Assembly (NCBI GenBank): GCA_964465915.1
Contig: CAYXMJ010000156.1
Coordinates: forward strand, 1 to 7,230
Length of the DNA: 7,230 nt
Origin: CAVPHV01 sp964465915
GTDB lineage: Bacteria > Actinomycetota > Acidimicrobiia > Spongiisociales > UBA5794
Direction: 5' to 3'
The notes beneath the pieces were generated by a model. That model had not been told where the DNA came from and made no database searches. It saw nothing but the letters and a program-made list of their open reading frames with translations. This document shows positions 1-6,965 of the stretch, one piece after another. The first letter of the stretch is position 1, and every line of letters begins with the position of its first letter. Made by a program: the position numbers and the translations under genes.

Positions 1-91
1 CGAGGTCGGCTTCGAGATCGAGGTCGAGGTCCAACATGTCCGGCGGATACCCGGTCTGGGCCGACACGATCTCGAGGACTCGATCGGCCAC
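1..91 (-). other. N-terminal part of an acyl carrier protein domain, cut by the window edge
   Basis: Residues 1676-1705 read as helix 1 (VADRVLEIVSAQ) followed by TGYPPDMLDLDLDLEADL. This is the conserved lead-in to the GIDS(I/V)K phosphopantetheine site of Pfa-type ACPs. The first base of the window is C on the plus strand, so the next codon starts with G, consistent with the expected Gly. The modified Ser itself is outside, and whether one or several ACPs follow cannot be seen. Confidence 0.8.
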
Positions 92-3000
92 GGGGTCCGC
101 GGCGGGCGTTGCCGGTTCCGGCGTCGGGGTGATCGCGGGAGCCGCAGTTTGGGCGGAGCCCAAACCTGCGGACGACTGCGGAGCAGCCGCGACGCTTGCC
201 GCCGGCTCGGCGGGTGCCTGGGGAGCGATGGGAGCGGTGGGGGTAGTTGCGGCACCTGGTACCCGGTACTGGGTGTCAGCCGAGGCCGCTGGGGCCCGGG
301 GCGCCACGAACTGCGTTGCCGCCACAGGTTGCACCGATGGGGGCCCATCGTCGCGTACCCGCAACGTCCGCTTGTCGATTTCAACGGTTGCTGTTGGGTT
401 CCCGGTTACCGCTTCCAGCCAGTGTTGCCACGCGGCCGGGTCAACGAGTCGGGTTTCGAACCCCAACTCACTCGGAACCGGTCTGGCCGCGGCACCAGTG
501 GGGACGTAGCGGTACAGCGTCAAGCTGATCTGTGAGCCGAAGCCAGCGCCGAGTCGCAGTGCATACTCGATGGGGTAGGCGCCGCCTCTTGACAGGTTGA
601 GGATGCCGAGGTCGGGGTCGGGTTCCTTGAAGTTGGGCACGGGCGGCACCAACCCGGTCTCCATCGCCTTGATGGCGAGAACGTCTTCAACCCCTACGCC
701 CATGGCGTGGCCGGTGTAGCCCTTGGTGTTCGAAACGACGATCTGGTCGGCCGCGGCCCCGAAGACGAAACGTAGCGCGTCGATCTCGGCCTGGGCGCTG
801 CCGCCCCGAGCCGGGGTGTAGGTCTCGTGAGAAACAAAGACGGTGCTCGAAGCAATCGCCTGACGGTCGACTCCCCAGCGGCGCTCGGCCGTGGAGATGA
901 GGTCCTCCATGACGTGGCGAATGTGGGTGCTGTCGAGTCTGCTCCCGTGGAAGGCGCTGTTGGCGGTGACCGCGCTGAGAACTTCGGCGATCGGCAGGAT
1001 GCCGCGTTCGGCGGCGGACTCGGGACGCTCGACGACCATGGCGGCGGCGCCCATGCCGAGGATCAGGCCGTGGCGGCGGCGGTCGAAGGGGAGCGCGGCG
1101 GTCTCGACCGCCTCGTCGGTTGCGGCGGCGCCCATGGCGAGGAACCCGGTGCCGATCCACTCGAGCAGGTGGTCGTTGGTGACATCATCGCCGGAGATGA
1201 TCACGACCCGGTCACAACGCTCCGCCCGAATCCAGTCTTCTGCGATGGCGACGGCCTGCGTTGTGCTGGCGCACGCCGCATTGATCTGGGTGTTCGGGCC
1301 GCGGGCCCCGATGTACTCGGCGAATTGGGCGTGGCCGAAGGACACGGCTTGGTAGAGGAACTTGCGGTTGAAGTGGTAATCGGCGCGCCCGATCTCGGCG
1401 TCGAGTTCGGCGATGCGGCGCCCGAGTTCGTCGGCCACCTCCGGGCTTCTGCCGAGCTCATCGAGCTGCGACTGCAAACCGACGAGATCGTTGCGTCGGG
1501 CTTCGAGCGTCTCGGTCTCGTGGAACTTGTCGACCTCGTCCATCAGTCCGTCGACGCCCGGGAAAGCGGAGGCGAAGATCACCCCAGTGGTGTCCCGGTA
1601 GGCCTCGGGCAGGAGCCACCGTTCTTGGAGCTTGGTTCCTGTGGTCGTGTCCTTGTAGTGCATGGCGAGCGGGATGCCGGCGTCGCGCAGGGCGTCGATA
1701 CCGGCGCCAATGGCGAGCGCGCTGGTGCGATCGAGGGAGTCAACTCGCTCGGCGGGAAAGCCGAACTCGCCCACCAGATCGATCTCGCCACCACGTCCTG
1801 CCAACTTGATGACGTCGGCAGGGTCGTCGATGAGTTCGAAGCGGCCGCCGCCGGCTTCGGACTTGACCAGCCTGGTCACCTTCTTGTCGGTGATCTTCTG
1901 GCGCTCATTGGGAGGAATGGCTCCGATGAACTGCTCGCCGGCCAGCAGCGCTGGAACCTTGTCGTCACCGAAGACCTTGGCGCCGCCGGGAAGGCCGACG
2001 CCGGCGCCGGTGACGACCACCGGGCGGTCGTGGCTGAACGACGCCGAACGAGGTTCGGCGGGTGCCGGGGCCGACTGGCCGCTGAAGATTTGCTGCCCCT
2101 TGGACAGGAAGTCGGCGAACAGGTGCCCCAACTCGGTGTACATGTCGCCACTTCCGGTCTGGGCCGGAACGGGCGCTTGCACGGGAGGGGCGGCAGGTGG
2201 CGGCGGAGGAGCCTGCAGGGCTGGGGCCGTGCTGGGGTCCCGCGTGGTCCCCAGCGAAGTCATCGGGGAACGGCGCGCCGGTTCGGCGTTCGGCGCGGCC
2301 TCCTCGGGACGGGTGCCGACCCCGTGTCCGGCCGCGTAGAGCCCACAGAGCGCCTGGTTGAACGTCACTACGTCGCCGGCTTTGGGGTGATTGGCGAACA
2401 ATGTGACGACGGTTGGGTCTTCGCCGAGTACGTCCTCGGCGAGACCCTGGAGGGCCTTCTTGGGTCCCACCTCGATGAAGACGCGGCAACCCGCTTCGTA
2501 CAGCGTGTTCAAGCCCTTGACGAACTGGACGGGCGAGGCGATCTGTTTGCCGAGGATGTCGATCATCTTGGGTACGACGTTGGGCCCCATGGGATAGAAC
2601 TCGCCGTCGGTGTTTGCGACCAGCGGGATGGCGGGGGATTCGAGGCGGAGCCGCTGGAGCAGCACGCGTAGCGGGTCGCTGGCCGCGGCGACAATGTCGG
2701 TGTGGAAGGCGTGGCTGACCGGGAGCGGGATGACCTGGGCTCCCGCTGCGGTGAGGCGTCGGCCCGCCTCCTCGACGCCGGCCGTCGAGCCACCGATGAC
2801 GGCCTGCCGTGTGCTGTTGTGGTTGGCGACGACGACGTAGTCATCGACATCCTCAGTGACCGCGATGACGTCATCGAGCGGGGCAAAGACGGCGGCCATC
2901 AACCCGGGGTCCTCGACCTCGATGCTGGCCATCTCCCGACCGCGTCCTGCGGCGGCCTCGAGGGCATCGGCAAATGGCATGGCACCGCTGGCGACCAAAG

Positions 3001-5116
3001 CGCCGTACTCGCCGAGGCTGTGACCCATGACCATGTCGGGATGCACGCCGTAGGATGCCAGCAAAGCCGTGAGAGCGTTGTCGATGGTCAGAACCGCCGG
3101 TTGGGTGATCTCGGTCTGACGGAGCTGCATCTCGGCCTGCATCACCGCGTCTGAGTCATCAGGATCGGCGTAGATGTAGTCGCTGAGCGGTTCCCCGAGG
3201 ATCGGCTCCATGATCCCATCGGCCTCGGCGATGACGTCGCGTACGACTGGTTCGTTCTCTCGCAGTGTGTGGAGCATGTTGGCGTATTGCGAGCCCTGTC
3301 CTGTGTAGAGGAAAGCCACCATCTGTGCCTGGCCCTGACCCGAGAAGACGCCTTGGTTGCTGAGCGCCTTCCACATCCCGGGGTTGCCCGTCTCGAACGC
3401 TTTGAGCGCCTTTTCGCCCTTCTTAGCGAGCTCCGCGGCGTCCCCGTAGTCGATGGCGACCCGGTACGGCGCCCGCAAGTCGGCCTCGGCGGGTGGGGTG
3501 GGTTCCGGAGCGCTTCCCGACTCGGCCTGCTCGACGATGGTGCGCAGACGTGCCACGACGGCGGCTTCGGTTTTGTCACCGATGACAAGAGCACCGCGCA
3601 GCGGAGTCTTCAGTTCGGCGCTGCGAACCTCGGTAGTTGGCTGAGGCGACACGATCGAATATGACGACTTGGCTCCATCGACCTGGAGCCGCCCGGGGAT
3701 GTACTCCTCGAGGACTATGTGGAAGTTGGTGCCACCAAAGCCGAAGGCGCTGACGCCGGCGGAACGAACCTGGCCCGGCTCGGTCTTCCACTCCCGCAGT
3801 TCCTTGTTGATGAACAACGGCGAGTGGGCGAAGTCGATGTTGGGGTTCGGTTCGGTCCCCCCGATGCTGGGCGGAAGCAGTCTGGAGTCGAGCGCCATGG
3901 CCGCTTTGAGCATTCCGGCGGCGCCGGCCGAGCTCTTGAGATGCCCGATGTTGGACTTGACCGACCCCAATGGAATCGAACCAGGCCTGAGGCCCAGATC
4001 GGCGAAGACCCGGCCGAGGCTCTCGGCTTCGACGACGTCACCGACTCTGGTCGAGGTGCCGTGGCCCTCGATGAGTGTGGCAGAGTCGGGAACAAGACCC
4101 GCGTTGCGCCAGGCGCGGGAGATCGCAAACTCCTGACCGATTGGATTGGGCGCCGTGATGCCCTTGCCCTTGCCGTCGCTGGAGCCGCCGATGCCACGGA
4201 TCACGGCGTAGATGTGGTCGCCGTCTCGCTCGGCATCTTCGAGACGCTTGAGCAGCATGACGGCGGCGCCTTCGCCCATGACGAAGCCATCGGCCCCGTC
4301 GTGATACGGCCGGGTGCCGGTCGCCGACAGGGCGCCGATCTTGCAGAACTTGATGAAGCTGGGAACGCCCATGTTGGCGTCGATGCCACCGGTGAGCACG
4401 GCGTCGTAGTCGCCCTGCTCGAGGCCCTCGACCGCAGCGTCGATGGCGGCGAGTGCCGAAGCACAGGCGGCGTCGACCACAAAGTTAGGTCCGTGGAGGT
4501 TGTAGAGGTTGGCGACACGGCCGGCGATGATGTTGCCGAGTTCGCCCGGCATCGTGTCTTCGGTGATGTTGGGGAATCGGGCGCGGATGCCGGTCCGGAA
4601 CTCATCGATCACGGCGCCCTGCACGTCGGCGGGGAGCGACGCAAAGCTCGGGGCTTGGGTCAGCTCATCGGCATACTCCGGGAAGTAGGCCCGTAGCGCG
4701 GTGAGGTAGTGCTTGTCGCCTGCCATGGCATTGCCGAGCACGACCGCGGTGCGGTCTGCGTCGAGCGGGCGGTCCGGGTAGCCGTAGTCGATGAGGGCCT
4801 CGCGGCTGGCGATGACGGACCACTTCTGAGTGCGGTCCATTGCGTCGCTGACCTTGGGCGGGATGGGGAGTCGCCACTCGAGCGGTGACCAATCCCAGTC
4901 GTGCACCCAGCCCCCGATGGTGGAGTAGGTCTTGTCGGGAGCCTTGGGGTCGGGGTCGTAGTAGAGGGCAGGGTCCCAGTGTGTGGCCGGATCGACTTCC
5001 GTGATCGAATAGCGGCCGTTCTTGAGGTTCTCCCAAAAGGCGTCGGCGTTCGGAGCATCGGGTAGAACCGCACCAACCCCGACGACGGCGACCGCTCTCT
5101 CCGCTTTCTCAACCAT
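1..5116 (-). CDS. Large multidomain PfaA-like fatty acid/polyketide synthase, KS-AT-KS-ACP..., 3' truncated by window
   Basis: Iterative type I synthase that should condense malonyl units onto an acyl chain carried on an ACP in the cytoplasm. The frame is open from ATG 5116 to the window edge (1705 codons). KS1 covers about residues 8-470: catalytic Cys218 in VVDAACASA, His352 in EGHGTST, His392 in SNIGHLKSS, closing FGFGGTNFH at 458-466. YYDPDPKAPDKTY (52-64) is typical of PfaA-type KSs. AT covers about 600-900: GQGSQ 606-610, GHSLGEY 698-704 with nucleophile Ser700, Arg725, His805. A Pro-rich linker (about 968-985) and a short helical stretch lead to KS2 (about 1031-1545): Cys1282, His1430, His1470. 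An Ala/Pro linker (about 1595-1675) precedes an ACP whose start, TGYPPDMLDLDLDLEADL (1688-1705), matches Pfa-type ACPs. The rest, perhaps further ACP, ketoreductase or dehydratase domains, lies outside. The start is supported by a Shine-Dalgarno site, and the gene lies 23 nt after the dehydrogenase. Synthase class is confident; the product is unknown. Confidence 0.93.
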   Translation of the reverse strand, partial: MVEKAERAVAVVGVGAVLPDAPNADAFWENLKNGRYSITEVDPATHWDPALYYDPDPKAPDKTYSTIGGWVHDWDWSPLEWRLPIPPKVSDAMDRTQKWSVIASREALIDYGYPDRPLDADRTAVVLGNAMAGDKHYLTALRAYFPEYADELTQAPSFASLPADVQGAVIDEFRTGIRARFPNITEDTMPGELGNIIAGRVANLYNLHGPNFVVDAACASALAAIDAAVEGLEQGDYDAVLTGGIDANMGVPSFIKFCKIGALSATGTRPYHDGADGFVMGEGAAVMLLKRLEDAERDGDHIYAVIRGIGGSSDGKGKGITAPNPIGQEFAISRAWRNAGLVPDSATLIEGHGTSTRVGDVVEAESLGRVFADLGLRPGSIPLGSVKSNIGHLKSSAGAAGMLKAAMALDSRLLPPSIGGTEPNPNIDFAHSPLFINKELREWKTEPGQVRSAGVSAFGFGGTNFHIVLEEYIPGRLQVDGAKSSYSIVSPQPTTEVRSAELKTPLRGALVIGDKTEAAVVARLRTIVEQAESGSAPEPTPPAEADLRAPYRVAIDYGDAAELAKKGEKALKAFETGNPGMWKALSNQGVFSGQGQAQMVAFLYTGQGSQYANMLHTLRENEPVVRDVIAEADGIMEPILGEPLSDYIYADPDDSDAVMQAEMQLRQTEITQPAVLTIDNALTALLASYGVHPDMVMGHSLGEYGALVASGAMPFADALEAAAGRGREMASIEVEDPGLMAAVFAPLDDVIAVTEDVDDYVVVANHNSTRQAVIGGSTAGVEEAGRRLTAAGAQVIPLPVSHAFHTDIVAAASDPLRVLLQRLRLESPAIPLVANTDGEFYPMGPNVVPKMIDILGKQIASPVQFVKGLNTLYEAGCRVFIEVGPKKALQGLAEDVLGEDPTVVTLFANHPKAGDVVTFNQALCGLYAAGHGVGTRPEEAAPNAEPARRSPMTSLGTTRDPSTAPALQAPPPPPAAPPVQAPVPAQTGSGDMYTELGHLFADFLSKGQQIFSGQSAPAPAEPRSASFSHDRPVVVTGAGVGLPGGAKVFGDDKVPALLAGEQFIGAIPPNERQKITDKKVTRLVKSEAGGGRFELIDDPADVIKLAGRGGEIDLVGEFGFPAERVDSLDRTSALAIGAGIDALRDAGIPLAMHYKDTTTGTKLQERWLLPEAYRDTTGVIFASAFPGVDGLMDEVDKFHETETLEARRNDLVGLQSQLDELGRSPEVADELGRRIAELDAEIGRADYHFNRKFLYQAVSFGHAQFAEYIGARGPNTQINAACASTTQAVAIAEDWIRAERCDRVVIISGDDVTNDHLLEWIGTGFLAMGAAATDEAVETAALPFDRRRHGLILGMGAAAMVVERPESAAERGILPIAEVLSAVTANSAFHGSRLDSTHIRHVMEDLISTAERRWGVDRQAIASSTVFVSHETYTPARGGSAQAEIDALRFVFGAAADQIVVSNTKGYTGHAMGVGVEDVLAIKAMETGLVPPVPNFKEPDPDLGILNLSRGGAYPIEYALRLGAGFGSQISLTLYRYVPTGAAARPVPSELGFETRLVDPAAWQHWLEAVTGNPTATVEIDKRTLRVRDDGPPSVQPVAATQFVAPRAPAASADTQYRVPGAATTPTAPIAPQAPAEPAASVAAAPQSSAGLGSAQTAAPAITPTPEPATPAADPVADRVLEIVSAQTGYPPDMLDLDLDLEADL
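92..349 (-). other. Ala/Pro-rich interdomain linker before the ACP
   Basis: Residues about 1590-1675 are dominated by Ala, Pro, Thr and Ser, with few hydrophobics and no recognisable fold. Linkers of this kind flank ACPs in PfaA-type and other type I synthases and let the carrier domain swing between catalytic sites. There are no exact tandem repeats at the DNA level. Confidence 0.7.
482..2026 (-). other. KS2 domain of the synthase (divergent but with complete triad)
   Basis: Second ketosynthase-fold domain, residues about 1031-1545, opening RPVVVTGAGVGLPGG. It has NAACASTTQA with Cys1282 (codon 1271-1273), SHETYTPARGG with His1430 in place of the common HGTGT wording, and NTKGYTGHAMGVG with His1470. 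PFDRRRHGLILGMGAAA is the usual glycine-rich KS block before the His motifs. A charged, probably helical stretch (about 1192-1245) precedes the active-site Cys. With Cys and both His present, it is predicted to be active and not a chain-length-factor partner. It is clearly not a recent copy of KS1, because the sequences differ throughout. Confidence 0.85.
2417..3319 (-). other. Acyltransferase (malonyl-CoA type) domain of the synthase
   Basis: AT domain, residues about 600-900, which loads extender units from CoA onto the ACP. Visible motifs are FLYTGQGSQY near the start, GHSLGEYGAL with Ser700 (codon 3017-3019), RGREM with Arg725, the residue that normally binds the extender carboxylate, HAFH at 802-805 with catalytic His805, and FIEVGPKKAL near the end. 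In type I synthases HAFH marks malonyl specificity, whereas YASH marks methylmalonyl, so straight-chain malonyl extension is predicted. Confidence 0.88.
3707..5095 (-). other. KS1 domain of the synthase (complete, active-site triad intact)
   Basis: Condensing domain, residues about 8-470. It opens with AVVGVGAVLPDAPNADAFWE, the usual KS entry motif. The nucleophilic Cys218 is encoded at 4463-4465; His352 (EGHGTST) and His392 (NIGHLKSSAGAAG) complete the triad needed for decarboxylative condensation. The segment HWDPALYYDPDPKAPDKTY (46-64) and the wording around GRVANLYNLHGPNF resemble PfaA and heterocyst-glycolipid-type KSs more than modular polyketide KSs. That family placement is from memory of the families, not from a search. 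Confidence 0.9.
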
Positions 5117-5124
5117 TTGTGAAA

Positions 5125-5132
5125 CTCCCCTT
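5125..5132 (-). promoter_or_regulatory. Ribosome binding site of the large synthase
   Basis: AAGGGGAG on the minus strand lies 8 nt before ATG 5116, inside the 23-nt gap after the dehydrogenase stop. There is no room for a promoter or terminator in the gap, so the two genes are expected to be co-transcribed and possibly translationally coupled. Confidence 0.75.
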
Positions 5133-5139
5133 CAAAAGG

Positions 5140-6795
5140 TCAGCCGCGCCCGTACAGGGCGTCGGCTACGGCATCCATATCTGCGATGAGACCGCTCTGG
5201 GCTTGCTCGATTTCTCGCAGCGCCATGGCGTTCTCGAGTGCGGCGGCGTCGACGGCGCCGGGATCGGTGGCACCCATCACCCAGCGAAGTCCGTCGTAGC
5301 TGGCCTTGGCGGCAGCCTCGCGAGCAAATACTCGGCTCACGGTGGCCAATTGGCCGGCATCAAAGCGAGTGTCGGCCTTGTCAGGCAGTTCGCCTCGTTC
5401 CGCGGCCGCAGCCCGCCGGGCGAGCGCACCGGCACACTCGACGGTGGCCGCGAGCTCGCCGAGCCGGAACAGGACGTGCTGGTTGCGGGTCAGGCGATGC
5501 ACCCTGGCGATCTCCATCATTTCTGCAAACGCATGGTGGGCCAAGGCCGCCGCCTTGGCGCCAACGTTTGGCTGGGCTATAGCCAGCTTCTCGAGAGCGG
5601 TGCCCAGCTCGTGGTAGAAGGCGCCGCGGCTCTTGAGGTGCTCTTGCCACCGGTCGCGACCGATGGTCATCTCCATGATCTCGGAGGTTCCCTCGTAGAT
5701 GGTCGTGATCCGCACATCGCGCTTGATCTTTTCGACCATGTACTCCTTGGTGTAGCCGTAGCCGCCGAGCGCCTGGATGGCGTCCTCGGCAGCCGCATTG
5801 CCGGCCACCGTCGCCATGTACTTCGCTATGGCTCCTTCGGTGTTGAGCTGTTCCTCGCCACCGTCGATGCGCATCGCCGTCTCTTCCATGTAGGCCCGGG
5901 CGGCCTCGAGGCGTACGGCGTGGGGGACGATCAGCTTGTGGGTGTAGCCCTGCTTCTCCGAGAGCGGGGCCCCTCCCTGGATGCGTTCGGTCGAGTAGGG
6001 AATGGCCCGGTCGAGCGCCGCCCAACCGGCGCCGAGCCCGAATGCCGCAACCATGAGCCTGGTGTAGCCGAACACGGCCTGAGCCTGGACCAAGCCGAGG
6101 CCCTCACGTTCGCCGACGATGCGGTCGACGCCGACCCTGACATCCTGGAGCGACAACGCCGCGGTGTTGCTGGCACGGATCCCATGCTTGTCTTCGCGCT
6201 TGCCCTTCTCGAAACCCTCAGCATCACGATCAACCACAAACCAGGTTGGCCCATCGGGGGCGTTGGCAAGGATGGTGTAGAGGTCGGCGTAACCGCCGTT
6301 GGAGATCCACTGCTTGTTGCCGTTGAGCAGGTAGCCGACGACCTCGCCGTCTTCCTCGATCCGGGTTGCCGTAGTGCGCAAGGCGCCGAGGTCGCTGCCT
6401 GCCTCCGGCTCGGTGGCGCCGTAAGCCATCAGTAGCCCCTCTTCGCCGATCTGGCTCATCCACCGTGCCTTCTGCTCCTTGGTGCCGCCAAACACGATTG
6501 GGTCGCTGCCGAGGAAGGTGGCGAACACGCCGGTGGCGACGCCAACATCGATGCGGGCGAGCAGTTCGCACACTCGGTAGATGTCGAAGGTCCCGGCGCT
6601 CATTCCCCCGTACTCCTCTTCGATGAAGAGGAGTGACACGCCGAGTTCGGAGAGCATGCGGCGCACGAGGTGCTCGGGGAACTCGTCGTTGGTGTCGAGT
6701 TCGATCAGGTACTCGTCCGGCATGGTGTCGGCACCGAAGTCCCGAATGGTGTCGAGCACCAAGTTCAGGGTGTCCTTATCCAGCCCTGTCGACAT
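5140..6795 (-). CDS. Acyl-CoA dehydrogenase (FadE-like, long form), 551 aa
   Basis: FAD-dependent flavoenzyme that oxidises an acyl thioester to the trans-2-enoyl form, passing electrons to an electron-transfer flavoprotein. Signature 1 is ATEPEAGSDLGA (127-138). The FAD-contacting block NGNKQWISNGGYAD is at 158-171. Signature 2 runs from Gln341 (QALGGYGYTKEY) to Asp360. IYEGTSEI (366-373) places the catalytic base at Glu368, as in medium-chain enzymes. The core ends near residue 388; a further helical region of about 160 residues makes it longer than classic enzymes of about 380-400 aa, more like VLCAD/ACAD9-type long forms. No signal peptide or membrane segment is seen. ATG 6795 is chosen for its strong Shine-Dalgarno site; an in-frame ATG at 6891 would add 32 residues unlike any ACAD N-terminus. 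First gene of the operon, with the synthase 23 nt downstream, so a role in that lipid pathway is inferred. Substrate unknown. Confidence 0.95.
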   Translation of the reverse strand: MSTGLDKDTLNLVLDTIRDFGADTMPDEYLIELDTNDEFPEHLVRRMLSELGVSLLFIEEEYGGMSAGTFDIYRVCELLARIDVGVATGVFATFLGSDPIVFGGTKEQKARWMSQIGEEGLLMAYGATEPEAGSDLGALRTTATRIEEDGEVVGYLLNGNKQWISNGGYADLYTILANAPDGPTWFVVDRDAEGFEKGKREDKHGIRASNTAALSLQDVRVGVDRIVGEREGLGLVQAQAVFGYTRLMVAAFGLGAGWAALDRAIPYSTERIQGGAPLSEKQGYTHKLIVPHAVRLEAARAYMEETAMRIDGGEEQLNTEGAIAKYMATVAGNAAAEDAIQALGGYGYTKEYMVEKIKRDVRITTIYEGTSEIMEMTIGRDRWQEHLKSRGAFYHELGTALEKLAIAQPNVGAKAAALAHHAFAEMMEIARVHRLTRNQHVLFRLGELAATVECAGALARRAAAAERGELPDKADTRFDAGQLATVSRVFAREAAAKASYDGLRWVMGATDPGAVDAAALENAMALREIEQAQSGLIADMDAVADALYGRG

Positions 6796-6800
6796 GGCTG

Positions 6801-6811
6801 CTCTCCCTCCC
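6801..6811 (-). promoter_or_regulatory. Ribosome binding site of the acyl-CoA dehydrogenase (decides the start)
   Basis: On the minus strand GGGAGGGAGAG lies 5 nt before ATG 6795, with the GGAGG core about 10 nt away. It is a purine-rich Shine-Dalgarno match and supports 6795 over the upstream in-frame ATG at 6891. Confidence 0.75.
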
Positions 6812-6906
6812 ATGCTTTCCGGCGTATCAATGCGGCACCACGGCCACGAGTTGGTTGTGGGGCCACACATTGGCGGATCGGGCCAGGCCAAGCAAGCGGT
6901 TTGGCA

Positions 6907-6919
6907 GTTTCGCCGAAAC
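6907..6919. repeat. Perfect 13-bp inverted repeat, candidate operator
   Basis: GTTTCGCCGAAAC reads as 6-bp arms around a single central base. With a one-base centre it cannot form a stable RNA hairpin, so a dimeric DNA-binding regulator is the more natural reading. It lies 112 bp from the dehydrogenase start and 47 bp from the divergent gene start, where it could influence both. No regulator gene is in the window, and a chance palindrome of this length is possible. Confidence 0.35.
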
Positions 6920-6951
6920 GCGAGCAGCTAGGAATGTCACCAGACGCAGCG

Positions 6952-6957
6952 TAGGGT
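6952..6957 (+). promoter_or_regulatory. Candidate -10 box giving a leaderless transcript of the divergent gene
   Basis: TAGGGT fits the actinobacterial TANNNT -10 pattern and ends 8 nt before GTG 6966, the spacing expected if transcription starts at the first base of the start codon. The same bases also overlap a weak Shine-Dalgarno-like AGGGTGG, so the two readings compete. Confidence 0.3.
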
Positions 6958-6965
6958 GGACGATC

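Larger units (their letters stand above)
6796..6965. promoter_or_regulatory. Divergent intergenic region holding the promoters of the lipid operon and the unknown gene
   Basis: These 170 bp lie between the two divergent starts, so both transcription units must be driven from here or, for the minus operon, from further upstream. It contains a perfect inverted repeat (6907-6919), a TTGGCA hexamer at 6901-6906 that could be a plus-strand -35, and TAGGGT at 6952-6957. No convincing -35/-10 pair was found for the minus operon. No conserved small ORF or RNA structure is evident. Confidence 0.55.

Noticed and set aside
1..32. GAGGTC/GAGATC short tandem-like repeats at the left edge
   Set aside because: They encode the alternating Asp-Leu of the ACP lead-in, DLDLDLEADL, so protein sequence explains them.
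827..2671. 614-codon plus-strand open frame antisense to AT-KS2
   Set aside because: The protein reads as low-complexity Gly/Val/Glu/Asp typical of the antisense of a GC-rich gene, shows no domain motif, and fully overlaps the synthase with its intact catalytic motifs.
3719..4696. 325-codon plus-strand open frame antisense to KS1
   Set aside because: Same antisense shadow pattern, with KS1 motifs clear on the minus strand.
5117..5139. Possible terminator or promoter between the dehydrogenase and the synthase
   Set aside because: The gap is only 23 nt, has no hairpin with a U-run, and is largely taken up by the Shine-Dalgarno site of the synthase.
5119..6435. 438-codon plus-strand open frame antisense to the dehydrogenase
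   Set aside because: No recognisable motif, and the opposite strand carries every acyl-CoA dehydrogenase signature. It is a codon-bias shadow.
6825..6830. TTGATA on the minus strand as a -10 box for the dehydrogenase operon
   Set aside because: No -35-like hexamer at 16-18 bp (the bases there read CAACTC) and only a loose -10 match, so it is not listed as a promoter.
6796..6891. 32-residue N-terminal extension of the dehydrogenase from ATG 6891
   Set aside because: The extension is Pro/Trp/Cys-rich and unlike ACAD N-termini. The strong Shine-Dalgarno at 6801-6811 points to ATG 6795, and the extension would take up most of the divergent promoter region.
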